Shown here in pieces: positions 33,290 through 44,837 of a stretch of 64,000 bases of DNA. The notes beneath the pieces were generated by a model. That model saw only the letters and a program-made list of their open reading frames with translations. It was not told where the DNA came from and ran no database searches. The stretch is from an uncultured Collinsella sp. (lineage in GTDB: Bacteria > Actinomycetota > Coriobacteriia > Coriobacteriales > Coriobacteriaceae): contig UQJV01000003.1 in assembly GCA_900541475.1 (NCBI GenBank), forward strand, positions 23,448 through 87,447. Reading direction: 5' to 3'. Made by a program: the position numbers and the translations under genes. Every line of letters begins with the position of its first letter. Positions within the stretch are counted from its first letter, which is position 1.

Positions 33290-33535
33290 ATGGCTACTAA
33301 TCACGAGCTCGCGCTGTACGTTATGACCGGCTGCCCGTATTGCTTAAAGGTCAAGCGTTTCCTTGCCGATAACGGCGTAACCATTCCCGAACGCAATATC
33401 TCGACCGATTCCGAAGCCGAGCAGACACTCATCGCCGTCGGCGGAAAACGCCAGGTTCCCTGTCTGTTCATCGACGGCAAACCCCTCTACGAATCGAGCG
33501 ACATCATCGCGTGGGCGCAAGAGAACCTGCTCTAG
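33290..33535 (+). CDS. Glutaredoxin-like protein
   Basis: 81 aa thioredoxin-fold protein with a dithiol active site TGCPYCLKVKRFL (CPYC, the classic glutaredoxin motif). It has the cis-Pro segment KRQVPCLFIDGKPLYESSDIIAWAQENL, the GST-N/glutaredoxin hallmark. It reduces mixed disulfides using glutathione or a substitute thiol. No glutathione synthesis gene is in the window, so the electron donor is unclear in this lineage. The ATG at 33290 is selected because TGGAGA lies just before it; an in-frame extension to 33251 is unlikely. Confidence 0.9.
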   Translation: MATNHELALYVMTGCPYCLKVKRFLADNGVTIPERNISTDSEAEQTLIAVGGKRQVPCLFIDGKPLYESSDIIAWAQENLL

Positions 33536-33548
33536 TGCAACACAGCCA

Positions 33549-33592
33549 TTGGGGACGTTCTTAAATGACTAGTCGTTAAAGAACGTCCCCAA
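33549..33592. terminator. GGGGACGTTCTT palindrome between glutaredoxin and dus
   Basis: Perfect 14 bp inverted repeat (33549-33562 with 33579-33592) with a 16-base loop containing TGACTAGTCGTT. Near-identical to 14018-14074. It sits between two convergent genes, 8 bases from the dus stop, and may terminate both. Confidence 0.7.
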
Positions 33593-33599
33593 CGACCAA

Positions 33600-34553
33600 C
33601 TAGCCGTGGAAGCGGGCTATGGGTGCAAGTGGCTGCTCGCGAAAGACGCGATCGACGGCGGCGCGGTATTCGTCGACCTTTTTAGTCTTACGTACGAGCT
33701 TGTGAACGGTAGCGGGATCGGCGAAGGCGCATTTGGCGTAGAACCACCACTCCTTCATGCGAAAGACCGCGTTGCCGCCAATCTCTTCTGCATAGGCTGC
33801 AAACAGCGTGTCGTGGAAGCGCTGCAGCTCAGCAGCCGTTGCAGCAGGGCCGCCCTTAACCATACGAGCCAGAGCGGGGTTCGCGAGCAGGCCGCGCCCC
33901 AGCATCACATGGCGTGTGCCGGGATAGGTCTCCGTCAGCGCATCCATATCCTCAAGATCAAAAATGTCGCCGTTGTATGCCACCGGAAACGGCGCACGCT
34001 CCAGCGTCTCGCCGTAAAACGCTTTGCGCGGCGAGCCCGTGTAACGATCCTTTTGCACGCGCGGATGCACGATTAGCTCTGCCAGCGGCATGCGACAGTA
34101 CAGGTCAAGCACGCGCTCGTATTCGTCGTCACTCTCCAGCCCCAGCCTGGTTTTTACCGACACCGGCAACGGCGAACGTTCGCACACATCGCTCAAGAAC
34201 ACTTCGAGCTCGTCCAAGTGGCGCAAAAAGCCCGAGCCCTTGCCCTTGGCGACAACCGTCCCCGAGGGACAACCCAAGTTGAGATTGACCTCGCGATAGC
34301 CCATGTCGGCGAGCACCTGTGCCGCCCACACAAACTCGTCCACGTTCTTGGACATCAACTGAGGCACCACGTTGAGCCCCTGGTTATTGGCAGGATCGAT
34401 CTCCTTAAACGCCTTGCCGCCAAAGCGGTTTCCCACCCGCGGCGGCGGCAAAAACGGCGTGTAATAGCAATCGAGCGCACCGAAGCACTCCGCATGCACG
34501 CGACGGAACACATGCCCGGTAATTCCCTCCATGGGGGCCAGCGAAAGGATCAT
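33600..34553 (-). CDS. tRNA-dihydrouridine synthase
   Basis: 317 aa FMN-dependent TIM-barrel reductase that converts uridine to dihydrouridine in tRNA. Motifs: SLAPMEGITGHVFRR (FMN-binding N-terminus), VVPQLMSKN, NLNLGCPSGTVVAKGKGSG (the catalytic Cys of the Dus family), SVKTRLG, IVHPRVQKDRYTG, YNGDI and MLGRGLLANP. The absence of the DusA-type HARxA string (HPRVQ here) and overall length suggest a DusC/Dus1-like member, but the target position is not certain. An AGAAGAG-type ribosome-binding site precedes the ATG. Upstream, two hairpins occupy 34572-34656. Confidence 0.92.
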   Translation of the reverse strand: MILSLAPMEGITGHVFRRVHAECFGALDCYYTPFLPPPRVGNRFGGKAFKEIDPANNQGLNVVPQLMSKNVDEFVWAAQVLADMGYREVNLNLGCPSGTVVAKGKGSGFLRHLDELEVFLSDVCERSPLPVSVKTRLGLESDDEYERVLDLYCRMPLAELIVHPRVQKDRYTGSPRKAFYGETLERAPFPVAYNGDIFDLEDMDALTETYPGTRHVMLGRGLLANPALARMVKGGPAATAAELQRFHDTLFAAYAEEIGGNAVFRMKEWWFYAKCAFADPATVHKLVRKTKKVDEYRAAVDRVFREQPLAPIARFHG

Positions 34554-34574
34554 CTACTCTTCTCTCATATCAAC

Positions 34575-34656
34575 GAACATGACTAAGGAACTGCCCCTTT
34601 GTCATGTTCATTATGCCTTGTGCTCTAACACCACGCCATTAGCGCCGTGTTAGAGC
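34575..34656. repeat. Two adjacent stem-loops upstream of dus
   Basis: The first pairs GAACATGAC (about 34575) with GTCATGTTC (about 34600) around AAGGAACTGCCCCTT, a degenerate member of the GACAAAGGG family. The second pairs GCTCTAACAC (34622-34631) with GTGTTAGAGC (34647-34656), a perfect 10 bp stem. Both lie in the 180-base divergent gap between dus and the next membrane protein. No other feature is visible there. Confidence 0.55.
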
Positions 34657-34733
34657 AACTGACGCCCTGCACTCATTTATACTCAAACGCATGCGTGCAT
34701 CGCCCGCGTAGAACGATGAGAGTCGAGGCCCCC

Positions 34734-35867
34734 ATGCAGCAGCTCACCGAGCAAGAAAAGAAACGCATCCAGCGGTACTGCACGTACCCCAAGATCGCAG
34801 CGACTGCACTCGCCATGTCGTTCGTAGCATGCCTGCTGATGTTGCCGCTCCAAATGATCAACGATATCGCGTTCCACCAAAAAGAATTCCAACCCGCGGG
34901 CATATATACCGCCATCGCACTCACCGTAATCGAACTCGCCATCTTTTGCTATTGCGCTCTTGCGCCGCGCTTTGGAATGCAGGGCAAACAGTGGAAGGAG
35001 CTGCAGAGCAGGCTTGCGGTGGCCCAGACCAACAAGGACCATTCCGCGGAGGTCGCCGGCGTGCTTGCCACGCAAGCTGCCGGCCGCCTGCTCAAGAACA
35101 GCGATAACGATCTCGCGCGCAACCTGGGCGGTGCCGCCGAGGTTGCCAGCGCCGTAGGGGCAGTCGCCACGGCGGCAGACGTGCTGGCCGAGACCTCGAG
35201 CAATGCCGAGGCCATGGCAAACGCATACGGCGTGACAATTCCAAACGTCAAGAAGCAGATCATAGCTCTCGCGGTGTTGCCCGCCATTGTGCTGCTTGGC
35301 GTCTACATCCCGCAGTTTGTCCAGGGAAATAACGAGCTTCAGGCGAGAAAGGCCGCTGCCGCCGAACAGCTCACCATTGCACAGGATGCCCTGGAACCCG
35401 TGTGCGAACGCATCGCGGCAGATGATCCGTACGAGTCGTATCACGACTACGGCTACCGCATTATCGGCTATCTACGCGACAACGACCTCGGCGCTCAAGC
35501 GGCCTATGTCTACCTTTCTTTTGATGTAGACGGCACGCTCACGGACGTCGATTACACCAGTCAGATCGACCCCGAGGCAAGCCTTGCAGACAACCTCGCC
35601 CGCGCCGAGCAGGATATTGCAACGCTCTGTGCCCCGCTCAACGGACTGGACATTTCCGTTGCCACGCCTGACCTCCTCGCGCCATGTAGCCTGTCGGATG
35701 AGTTTAAGCGGGCATTTTTGGCCGGATCCTTATACGAGGAGATCAGCATCAAGACGGAGGACGAATCCATCAAGTCGTACTACGCCTTTGACACCGAGCC
35801 CAAGGAAGAGTTCGACGAATACACCCATCCGGAAATTAGGCTCATGCTCTCTGCAAAGAAGAGCTAG
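34734..35867 (+). CDS. Membrane protein of unknown function with three hydrophobic helices
   Basis: 377 aa protein not recognised. Helices are predicted at about residues 22-42 (IAATALAMSFVACLLMLPLQM), 58-80 (GIYTAIALTVIELAIFCYCAL) and 180-200 (QIIALAVLPAIVLLGVYIP). An alanine-rich cytoplasmic stretch lies between helices 2 and 3 (GGAAEVASAVGAVATAADVLAETSSNAEAMANAYG). About 170 acidic extracytoplasmic residues follow (YLSFDVDGTLTDVDYTSQIDPEASLADNLARAEQDI). The start at 34734 is weakly supported by GAGG upstream; 34716 is an alternative. It is monocistronic. The MITE-like element follows 47 bases after its stop. Confidence 0.65.
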   Translation: MQQLTEQEKKRIQRYCTYPKIAATALAMSFVACLLMLPLQMINDIAFHQKEFQPAGIYTAIALTVIELAIFCYCALAPRFGMQGKQWKELQSRLAVAQTNKDHSAEVAGVLATQAAGRLLKNSDNDLARNLGGAAEVASAVGAVATAADVLAETSSNAEAMANAYGVTIPNVKKQIIALAVLPAIVLLGVYIPQFVQGNNELQARKAAAAEQLTIAQDALEPVCERIAADDPYESYHDYGYRIIGYLRDNDLGAQAAYVYLSFDVDGTLTDVDYTSQIDPEASLADNLARAEQDIATLCAPLNGLDISVATPDLLAPCSLSDEFKRAFLAGSLYEEISIKTEDESIKSYYAFDTEPKEEFDEYTHPEIRLMLSAKKS

Positions 35868-35913
35868 AAGCTTGCGTTCTGATTTCCGCTCGCAAACGCC
35901 GTCTATATCTCGA

Positions 35914-36089
35914 GGTCTAATACTTTCCCCAGAAGTGAATGGCTGTATTTGGACCCCCGAAGCATAGACATTTTCAGACGCCAAAACCGCAGGATTTGAC
36001 TGGCAAAACCGCAGGAAATTGCATCACAAAAGTGCCGATGCTTCGGGGGCCTATTTTGACTCGTTCACTTCTCGGAAAAGTATTAGACC
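35914..36089. mobile_element. MITE-like 176 bp imperfect inverted-repeat element
   Basis: 52-base terminal arms (35914-35965 and 36038-36089) match at roughly 80% when one is reverse-complemented. They start GGTCTAATACTTTTCC and end CCCCCGAAGCAT. The 72-base centre holds a direct repeat CAAAACCGCAGGA (35982-35994 and 36004-36016, 22 bases apart). No coding frame is supported. Long terminal inverted repeats without a gene fit a non-autonomous element or a large structured RNA. No target-site duplication could be assigned with confidence. Confidence 0.6.
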
Positions 36090-36108
36090 CCGATTCCACA
36101 AGGCTCTC

Positions 36109-36139
36109 AATGTGACAAAGAGGCTGTCCCTTTGTCACA

Positions 36140-36141
<2 letters not shown>
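36109..36141. terminator. Palindrome at the 3' end of the MacB-like gene
   Basis: Perfect 12 bp inverted repeat AATGTGACAAAG (36109-36120) with CTTTGTCACATT (36130-36141) around a 9-base loop. The TAA stop of the minus-strand ABC gene (36140-36142) overlaps its end. Same family as 4540 and 42667. Confidence 0.7.
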
Positions 36142-39394
<3,253 letters not shown>

Positions 39395-39506
39395 GGACGG
39401 CAACCTCTCCCACGCGAGCGCACTTGCCCGCTCTCCCCCGCCGTTCGTATTCGACGCGTTTGTCCTACTCTATCTTGTCATTGTCATACACGCCGCTCAA
39501 AAGGCC

Positions 39507-41198
39507 TTACTTTTCCAATCCACACGGCATCACGTTATCGCTACCGCGATGGTCTTTAGTCACAGCAGCAAAGAAGCGATAGCCACCCGAGAAGTTATAG
39601 CAGTCAAAACCGTACTGAGCGAGGATGCGGCAACCAATGTAGCTGCGAAGACCACTTTGGCAAATAACATAAACAGGCTTTGTCACGTCAAGCTCCCCCA
39701 AGCGAGCACGCAAGTCATCGACGGGAATGTTCACAAAGCCGTCGATATGTCCGCGGTCATACTCGCCAACCATACGGACATCGAGCAGCTGCACACTACC
39801 ATCGCGCGGCAGATCCGGTTCCTGCTCCCAATACCACTGCTTGAGCATGCCCGAGCCCACGTTTTCGATCATAAAACCGGCCATGTTCACCGGGTCTTTC
39901 GCCGAAGAATATGGCGGCGCATAAGCCAAATCCAAATCCTTGAGCTTATCGGCACGAATACCGGCCTGGATTGCCGTCGCCAGCACATCGATGCGCTTGT
40001 CCACGCCATCGATGCCCACAATCTGCGCGCCCAGCAGACGCAAGGTTTCCCTCTCAAACACAACTTTCATGGTCATGGGCGTGGCCCCGGGATAATAACC
40101 CGCATGCGATCCAGGTGACAGCACGACGCTCTCGTAATCGATTCCCGTCGCACGCGCTGCCTTCACAGAAAGGCCCGTGCTCGCAGCTGTCAAGTCGAAC
40201 ACTTTGATTACCGAAGAACCCAGCGAGCCCTGATAGCGACTGTCTAAGCCACAAATCACGTCGGCGACGATACGTCCCTGCTTATTAGCGGGGCCTGCAA
40301 GGGAAATCACCGCGTCCTCACCCGTCACCTGATGCTTGACCTGCACGGCATCACCCACGGCATATACGTCAGGAGCAGACGTCTCCATGCGGTCGTTCAC
40401 CACAATGGAGCCCTTGATGCCCAGCTCGATACCAGCTTTCTTTGCCAAATGGCTCTCGGGCGCAACGCCGATAGCGAGTAGCACCATATCGGCCATAATG
40501 GAATCATCGCCCGCCACATGTGTGACCACACGGCCATCGGCCTCCTCAAAGCCCGTAACGTCGGCACGAAGGCGCAGGTCAATGCCATGCTCGCGGACCT
40601 CTGCATGAAGCAGCGTCGCCATGTCGTAGTCCAGGTTGTTCATCAGCTGCCCGGGGCGCTGCAAAAGCGTCACCTCGAGACCCAAGCCACGCAGGTTCTC
40701 GGCAGCCTCAACACCGATAAAGCCGCCACCGATCACCACGGCGCTCCTCGGCTCATGCTCTTGCACATAACCATGAATGCGCAGCGTGTCCTCTACCGTT
40801 CGAAGGCTAAAGATCTTATCCAAATCGATTCCCGGAAGAGCGGGGCGAATGGGATGCGCGCCTGGCGAAAGAATCAGCTTGTCATACGTCTCGACAAATT
40901 CCTCGCCGGTGAGCAGGTCGCGAACGTCAACCGTATGCACCTCGGGATGAATGGCGATCACCTCGTGGCTCGTCTTCACGGCAATGCGGAATCGATTCCA
41001 AAAGCCCTCGGGCGATTGCAGCGTGAGCGCAGACTCCTCCTCAATCACGCCGCCAATAAAGTATGGCAATCCGCAGTTAGCATAGGAGACATAACCTGTG
41101 CGCTCAAAAACGACAATCTCCGCCTGCTCGTCAAGCCTGCGCAAGCGCGCTGCCGCCGATGCACCGCCAGCAACGCCCCCCACGATAACCACCTTCAT
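39507..41198 (-). CDS. CoA-disulfide reductase-like FAD/NAD oxidoreductase with C-terminal rhodanese domain
   Basis: 563 aa flavoprotein of the CoADR-RHD type. The FAD motif VVIVGGVAGGASAAARLRRLD opens the protein. The redox Cys lies in GYVSYANCGLPYFIGG (family SFxxCGxPY). The NAD motif is VVIGGGFIGVEAAENLRGLG, the second FAD motif VYAVGDAV. Residues about 470-560 form a rhodanese domain with YVICQSGLRSY carrying the sulfur-accepting Cys. Such enzymes reduce CoA disulfide, CoA persulfides or polysulfide. Its ATG lies 2 bases after the rhodanese gene's stop, so the two are co-transcribed and probably coupled; the Crp-like regulator lies upstream on the same strand. Confidence 0.9.
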   Translation of the reverse strand: MKVVIVGGVAGGASAAARLRRLDEQAEIVVFERTGYVSYANCGLPYFIGGVIEEESALTLQSPEGFWNRFRIAVKTSHEVIAIHPEVHTVDVRDLLTGEEFVETYDKLILSPGAHPIRPALPGIDLDKIFSLRTVEDTLRIHGYVQEHEPRSAVVIGGGFIGVEAAENLRGLGLEVTLLQRPGQLMNNLDYDMATLLHAEVREHGIDLRLRADVTGFEEADGRVVTHVAGDDSIMADMVLLAIGVAPESHLAKKAGIELGIKGSIVVNDRMETSAPDVYAVGDAVQVKHQVTGEDAVISLAGPANKQGRIVADVICGLDSRYQGSLGSSVIKVFDLTAASTGLSVKAARATGIDYESVVLSPGSHAGYYPGATPMTMKVVFERETLRLLGAQIVGIDGVDKRIDVLATAIQAGIRADKLKDLDLAYAPPYSSAKDPVNMAGFMIENVGSGMLKQWYWEQEPDLPRDGSVQLLDVRMVGEYDRGHIDGFVNIPVDDLRARLGELDVTKPVYVICQSGLRSYIGCRILAQYGFDCYNFSGGYRFFAAVTKDHRGSDNVMPCGLEK

Positions 41199-41200
41199 AG

Positions 41201-41521
41201 TTAACGCACCACCTTTCCGCTGTAGCTATTGATTCCGCCGATGTTCTTCACGTTGACGTAGCCCGCACGCTGAAGAAAGCTCGCAGCGCGACCGCTACGA
41301 GCGCCACTCAGGCAATGCACGAACAGAGGCGTATCCTTCTTTGGATACTCGACAAGCACGCAATTGACGACATCGAGGGGAATGTTGATGGCACCGGGGA
41401 TATGTCCCTGCCGATACTCATCGGCGCCACGCACATCGATCAACACCGCACCTTCGGTCGCACGGCACTCTTCAACACCTTTGTTGATATCCACCCCAGC
41501 AAATAGATTGAACAATCCCAT
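41201..41521 (-). CDS. Single-domain rhodanese (sulfurtransferase)
   Basis: 106 aa rhodanese-fold protein that carries sulfane sulfur as a cysteine persulfide. The active loop is LFVHCLSGARSGRAA, with Cys followed by SGARSG. VLIDVRGADEYRQGHIPGAINIP is the CDC25/rhodanese substrate-shell motif. The short N-terminal FNLFAGVDINKGVEEC is typical of stand-alone members. AAAGGAGC precedes the ATG. It forms an operon with the CoA-disulfide-reductase-like gene downstream, consistent with shuttling sulfane sulfur between the two. Confidence 0.92.
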   Translation of the reverse strand: MGLFNLFAGVDINKGVEECRATEGAVLIDVRGADEYRQGHIPGAINIPLDVVNCVLVEYPKKDTPLFVHCLSGARSGRAASFLQRAGYVNVKNIGGINSYSGKVVR

Positions 41522-41673
41522 GATGAGCTCCTTTGCTCGCTTGCCCTATCGTTTGATGCCAGTATGCCCGGAAGGCGCAGACCGGTTCCGTGACCAAGTC
41601 ACCGTATGGGACAATTTTTTCTTAAGAGCGAGTGCCAGGCACTGGACGGATAGGCACCATGGCAAAGCCATCG

Positions 41674-42339
41674 CTACGGCAGGCGTGTCAAACCGTCGAC
41701 ATCCAGAACAAGGATTCGCCCGCGCTTCACCTCGACAAGACCTTCATTGGCAAGACGACGCAGCACGCGCGTCACCGCCTCGCGGGCAGAGTTGATGTCA
41801 CGCGCCAGCTCGTCTTGAGTGACCCGGAGCTCCATTGACCCCGTTGCCTGGCATCGCTCAACCAAATTGTCGGCAACACGCTGGTCGAGACGTCGGAAAA
41901 GCATCTGTTGGAGCACACGAACCACCTGAGAGTAGCGCCGCGCCTCCACTTCGAGCATAAAGACTTTGACGAAAATATTGTTGCTGGCAAGATGCTCGCA
42001 AACACCGATAGGCACAATAAGGAGCTCGGATTTCTCTGTTGCGGCAACCAACGTGCCAAAGGAGATTTGCCGAATTACGCACGAAGCTGTTGTAACGCAG
42101 CACTCGCCGCACCCAATCCTAAAGAGCGTGACCTCCTTGCCTTCCTCGGAAAGGAGGCTGACGCGGACACCACCCTGAACGATAAGGAACATGCCGGTAC
42201 AGGAGCTATCGCTGCCGCCGATAAGCTGGCCGGCATCGAAGGTGCGCAAGGCGGCTTGCTCCAAAACGAGCGTCCTCTCGTCAGAAGACAGATGCGCCCA
42301 AAAAGGGAGCTTCTCTACAACGTTTTGCACCATGGTCAT
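41674..42339 (-). CDS. Crp/Fnr-family transcriptional regulator
   Basis: 221 aa regulator. The N-terminal cyclic-nucleotide-binding fold spans residues about 10-125 (AGQLIGGSDSSCTGMFLIVQGGVRVSLLSEEGKEVTLFRIGCGECC). The C-terminal HTH_Crp is VTQDELARDINSAREAVTRVLRRLANEGLVEVKRGRI. There is no Fnr-type N-terminal Cys cluster, but several Cys (C-x-C-C around GCGECCVTTASC) could be redox sensitive. It lies 152 bases upstream of the rhodanese operon on the same strand and probably controls it, as related regulators do in sulfide-responsive loci. AAGGAG lies 6 bases before ATG 42339. Confidence 0.9.
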   Translation of the reverse strand: MTMVQNVVEKLPFWAHLSSDERTLVLEQAALRTFDAGQLIGGSDSSCTGMFLIVQGGVRVSLLSEEGKEVTLFRIGCGECCVTTASCVIRQISFGTLVAATEKSELLIVPIGVCEHLASNNIFVKVFMLEVEARRYSQVVRVLQQMLFRRLDQRVADNLVERCQATGSMELRVTQDELARDINSAREAVTRVLRRLANEGLVEVKRGRILVLDVDGLTRLP

Positions 42340-42382
42340 CTGCGACTCCTTCTCCCATGGTCTAATCTATCAGGAATAATAG

Positions 42383-42553
42383 GGAGCAGCAAAAGTCAAC
42401 TGTCGCAAGAATGACCTGTACCGCAAGATCATCACTGAGGGCTTTGAGATTGCCGACGAGCGCTTTGAGGCCAACGCTTTGGTCATCTTCCGTGAGACAG
42501 GGAACCGTCAGCACACCATCAAGGCCGTTATGTGTGCCCTTCTGGGTCTCTAG
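42383..42553 (+). pseudogene. Orphan 3' end of an unidentified gene
   Basis: An open frame without a usable start encodes about 50 residues with strongly protein-like composition (NDLYRKIITEGFEIADERFE, then ANALVIFRETGNRQHTIKAV, ending CALLGL). It is closed by TAG at 42551. A stop codon at 42380-42382 cuts it off upstream, just outside the crp start. Codon choice matches neighbouring genes. The protein family is not recognised. It looks like the surviving C-terminus of a gene deleted when the crp-rhodanese side was joined here. Confidence 0.5.
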
Positions 42554-42666
42554 GAGCCGTATCAATGGAAACTGTTTTGCCGGTGCCAGTGAGGAATGTT
42601 GGGAACCGCACAAAAACGAACGGGACGGCACGTCGCGTGGCGCACCATCCCGCACATGGCATTGAC

Positions 42667-42699
42667 AATGTGGCAAAGGGACTGTCCCTTTGCCACATT
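42667..42699. terminator. Perfect palindrome after the tlpA-like gene
   Basis: 15 bp perfect stem, AATGTGGCAAAGGGA (42667-42681) with its complement (42685-42699), loop CTG. It lies 5 bases beyond the stop of the minus-strand gene. It is the same sequence family as 4540-4570 with two compensated changes (A to G and T to C) that keep the pairing. Confidence 0.75.
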
Positions 42700-42704
42700 C
42701 GAAC

Positions 42705-43676
42705 CTACTGCTCGCTATTCGCAATCGCCTGGTCGATAAGCTTGTTGAGTGCTGCGCGCTGCTCGGCGGAGCTGATGGCTCCCACGATTGGATCCCCTAC
42801 GATGTTGCCATTCTGATCGATGACATACGTTGTCGGGAACGAGAACAAATTTGACGTAAACTTACCGGCATCGCTATCCGACTTGAACCAGATGTTCTTA
42901 TATGTCACGCCCTTCTTGCTCAGCACGTCCTTGGCATCTGCAATCTCGCCCTTGTTGCCATCGAGCGTAAAGGAATTGACGCCCACGACCTGGCCGCTCT
43001 TCTCGGCAAGCTCCTGATTCAGTTTCTCAAGATCGCCCAGCTCGCCCACGCACGGCTTGCAAGTAGTGAACCAGAAGTTCATGACGGTGACCTTGTTTTT
43101 AGAGAACAGCTCGTCGCTGCTCACGTCGTTGCCATCCAGGTCCTTGCCCGTAAAGCTGGGGAACTTCGTCGCCTCGCTCGAAGCATTGGCACCAGCCGTC
43201 ATGCCAGCGGTCGAAGCGTCAACGCTCTCGCCTGCGCTCGGCGTGCTTCCACAGCCGGGGAACTCCTTCTCCAAGCTCTCGAGCTTGTCCTCGATCTCCT
43301 TGATCTGCTGTGCACCGGCCTTGAGCGTCTTAAGCTCATCCGCCGTAAACTCATCCTTGGCGCCGTCGATGGTCTTGAGCAGGAAATCGCCGTAATTGCT
43401 GCCGTCCTCAATCATTGCCGAGTCTTTATTTGCCGCATTGAATACCTTTTCCCACAGCGCGTTATCACTCGAAAAGATCTCGTTCTCCTTCTGCATGAGC
43501 TTCGCATACAGCTCGGCGGCCTCGTCGGCATTGGCCGGCTTCTGCGCAGTGAGTTCTGCGATCTTAGGATCGGAGCCCGCAGATTCGCTCACATTGCCAC
43601 CGGGCGCCGAACATGCCACAAGGCACAAGGCCAATACCGGCACCATAAACAGGGCCGCAATCTTAGAAAGCTTCAT
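42705..43676 (-). CDS. TlpA-like thioredoxin lipoprotein
   Basis: 323 aa exported lipoprotein. The signal peptide ends in the lipobox LCLVACSAP (Cys near residue 22). Residues 35-140 are a helical, charged spacer with no known domain. The C-terminal redoxin/TlpA domain (about 170-320) has the WFTTCKPCVGEL active site (CKPC) and the FSFPTTYVID cis-Pro loop. It reduces or shuffles extracytoplasmic disulfides, receiving electrons from a membrane partner. It is the last gene of a three-gene operon with the 4Fe-4S membrane protein and the CD1871A-like protein. GGAGG lies 7 bases before ATG 43676; ATG 43682 is too close. Confidence 0.92.
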   Translation of the reverse strand: MKLSKIAALFMVPVLALCLVACSAPGGNVSESAGSDPKIAELTAQKPANADEAAELYAKLMQKENEIFSSDNALWEKVFNAANKDSAMIEDGSNYGDFLLKTIDGAKDEFTADELKTLKAGAQQIKEIEDKLESLEKEFPGCGSTPSAGESVDASTAGMTAGANASSEATKFPSFTGKDLDGNDVSSDELFSKNKVTVMNFWFTTCKPCVGELGDLEKLNQELAEKSGQVVGVNSFTLDGNKGEIADAKDVLSKKGVTYKNIWFKSDSDAGKFTSNLFSFPTTYVIDQNGNIVGDPIVGAISSAEQRAALNKLIDQAIANSEQ

Positions 43677-43705
43677 GGTCATTCCTCCGTTTTGTCGAAG
43701 CTTGT

Positions 43706-44608
43706 TTACTTTTTATCGGCGGTCAAGGGAAGCTTTTCTGCCGACACATCCAGGCCATAGCGATAGCTGATGGCATCGACGGGACAGGCCCCGATGCACT
43801 TTCCGCACCGGATACATTCGGCATGATTGGGCGCGCGGACCACATCAACGTCCATCTGACAAACCCTTGAACACTTGCCGCACGAGACGCATTTGCACGC
43901 GTCAACCTGAATCCCCAACAAGGACACCCTATTCATGAGCGCATAGAATGCGCCGAGCGGGCAAATCCATTTGCAAAAGGGGCGATAGAACAAAACGCTC
44001 AGCACTACCACGGCAATGAGAACGACAAGCTTCCAGGTGAAGAGCTGCCCCAGCGCAGATCGAATTCCGGCATTGGCAGCCGCCAGCGGAATGGCGCCCT
44101 CGAGCACACCCTGGGGACAGATGTACTTGCAAAAGAATGGGTCGCCCATGCCCACGTCGTTAACCACCAAGACGGGCAGCAGCACCACGGCAAACAGCAG
44201 CACGACATACTTGATGTACGTGAGCGGCTTAAGCTTTTTCGTGGAGAACTTTTTGCTGGGAATCTTGTGAAGCAGCTCCTGCAGCCAGCCAAACGGACAC
44301 AAAAAGCCGCATACAAAGCGTCCCAGCAGCACGCCGAGCAAAATGAGCGTACCGGTGACGTAGTAAGAAAAGTTGAACTTGGATGAACCTACCACCGACT
44401 GGAACGACCCGATGGGGCACGCACCCGATGCCGCGGGGCACGAATAGCAATTAAGTCCAGGTACGCAGACTGTTTTTCCCGCGCCCTGATAGATGCCGCC
44501 TTTGGCAAAGTTTGGCAGGTGAATGTTGGTGACGAGCGTCGCCGCCGCCTGAATGAATCCGCGAAATCGAGCCAAAACATGCGACGCAGTGTTTTCTCTT
44601 TTATCCAA
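43706..44608 (-). CDS. 4Fe-4S membrane protein (NapH/polyferredoxin-like), partner of the TlpA lipoprotein
   Basis: About 300 aa membrane iron-sulfur protein with five or so helices. Periplasmic/membrane cysteine motifs are LNCYSCPAASGACPIG, GFLCPFGWLQELLHKIP, KYICPQG and KWICPLGAFYALM (NapH/NosR/CcoG-like CxxxCP). Two 4Fe-4S clusters follow near the C-terminus (CVSCGKCSRVCQMDV, CIRCGKCIGACPVDAI). It probably moves electrons from a cytoplasmic donor across the membrane to the TlpA lipoprotein. The start is uncertain: TTG at 44608, overlapping the end of the 48-codon gene by 8 bases with GGAG upstream, is preferred over longer frames to 44695. Confidence 0.87.
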   Translation of the reverse strand: MDKRENTASHVLARFRGFIQAAATLVTNIHLPNFAKGGIYQGAGKTVCVPGLNCYSCPAASGACPIGSFQSVVGSSKFNFSYYVTGTLILLGVLLGRFVCGFLCPFGWLQELLHKIPSKKFSTKKLKPLTYIKYVVLLFAVVLLPVLVVNDVGMGDPFFCKYICPQGVLEGAIPLAAANAGIRSALGQLFTWKLVVLIAVVVLSVLFYRPFCKWICPLGAFYALMNRVSLLGIQVDACKCVSCGKCSRVCQMDVDVVRAPNHAECIRCGKCIGACPVDAISYRYGLDVSAEKLPLTADKK

Positions 44609-44747
44609 TTCCGATACACTCCAAGCACAGCCTAATCGCTTTGGCCAGCACGGCATCCGCCTCGCCACGCATAACGCCAAAGCACACCATGGCAATTCCG
44701 ACGATCAACAAAGCGACCTGTACCACGGGTTTTACCGCTTTGAACAA
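44601..44747 (-). CDS. 48-residue CD1871A-like CxxC membrane protein
   Basis: Small gene reading 48 aa. After a basic N-terminus (MFKAVKPVV) comes one hydrophobic helix (QVALLIVGIAMVCFGVM), then RGEADAVLAKAIRLCLECIGIG ending at the stop. The final CLECIGIG and the preceding RGE...VLxKAIxxCLEC are the signature of the CD1871A family, small CxxC proteins found next to 4Fe-4S and TlpA genes. The TTG start at 44747 has AAAGGAG 8-9 bases upstream. The next gene starts inside its last codons, so translation is coupled. It probably relays thiol electrons in the same pathway. Confidence 0.8.
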   Translation of the reverse strand: MFKAVKPVVQVALLIVGIAMVCFGVMRGEADAVLAKAIRLCLECIGIG

Positions 44748-44837
44748 CCTGACCACTCCTTTCGTTACGCGACCATTGGACCATATCGGCTATAAAATCC
44801 GTGTTAAGCGCGATTTGAAATGTGCAAGGAGACTGTT

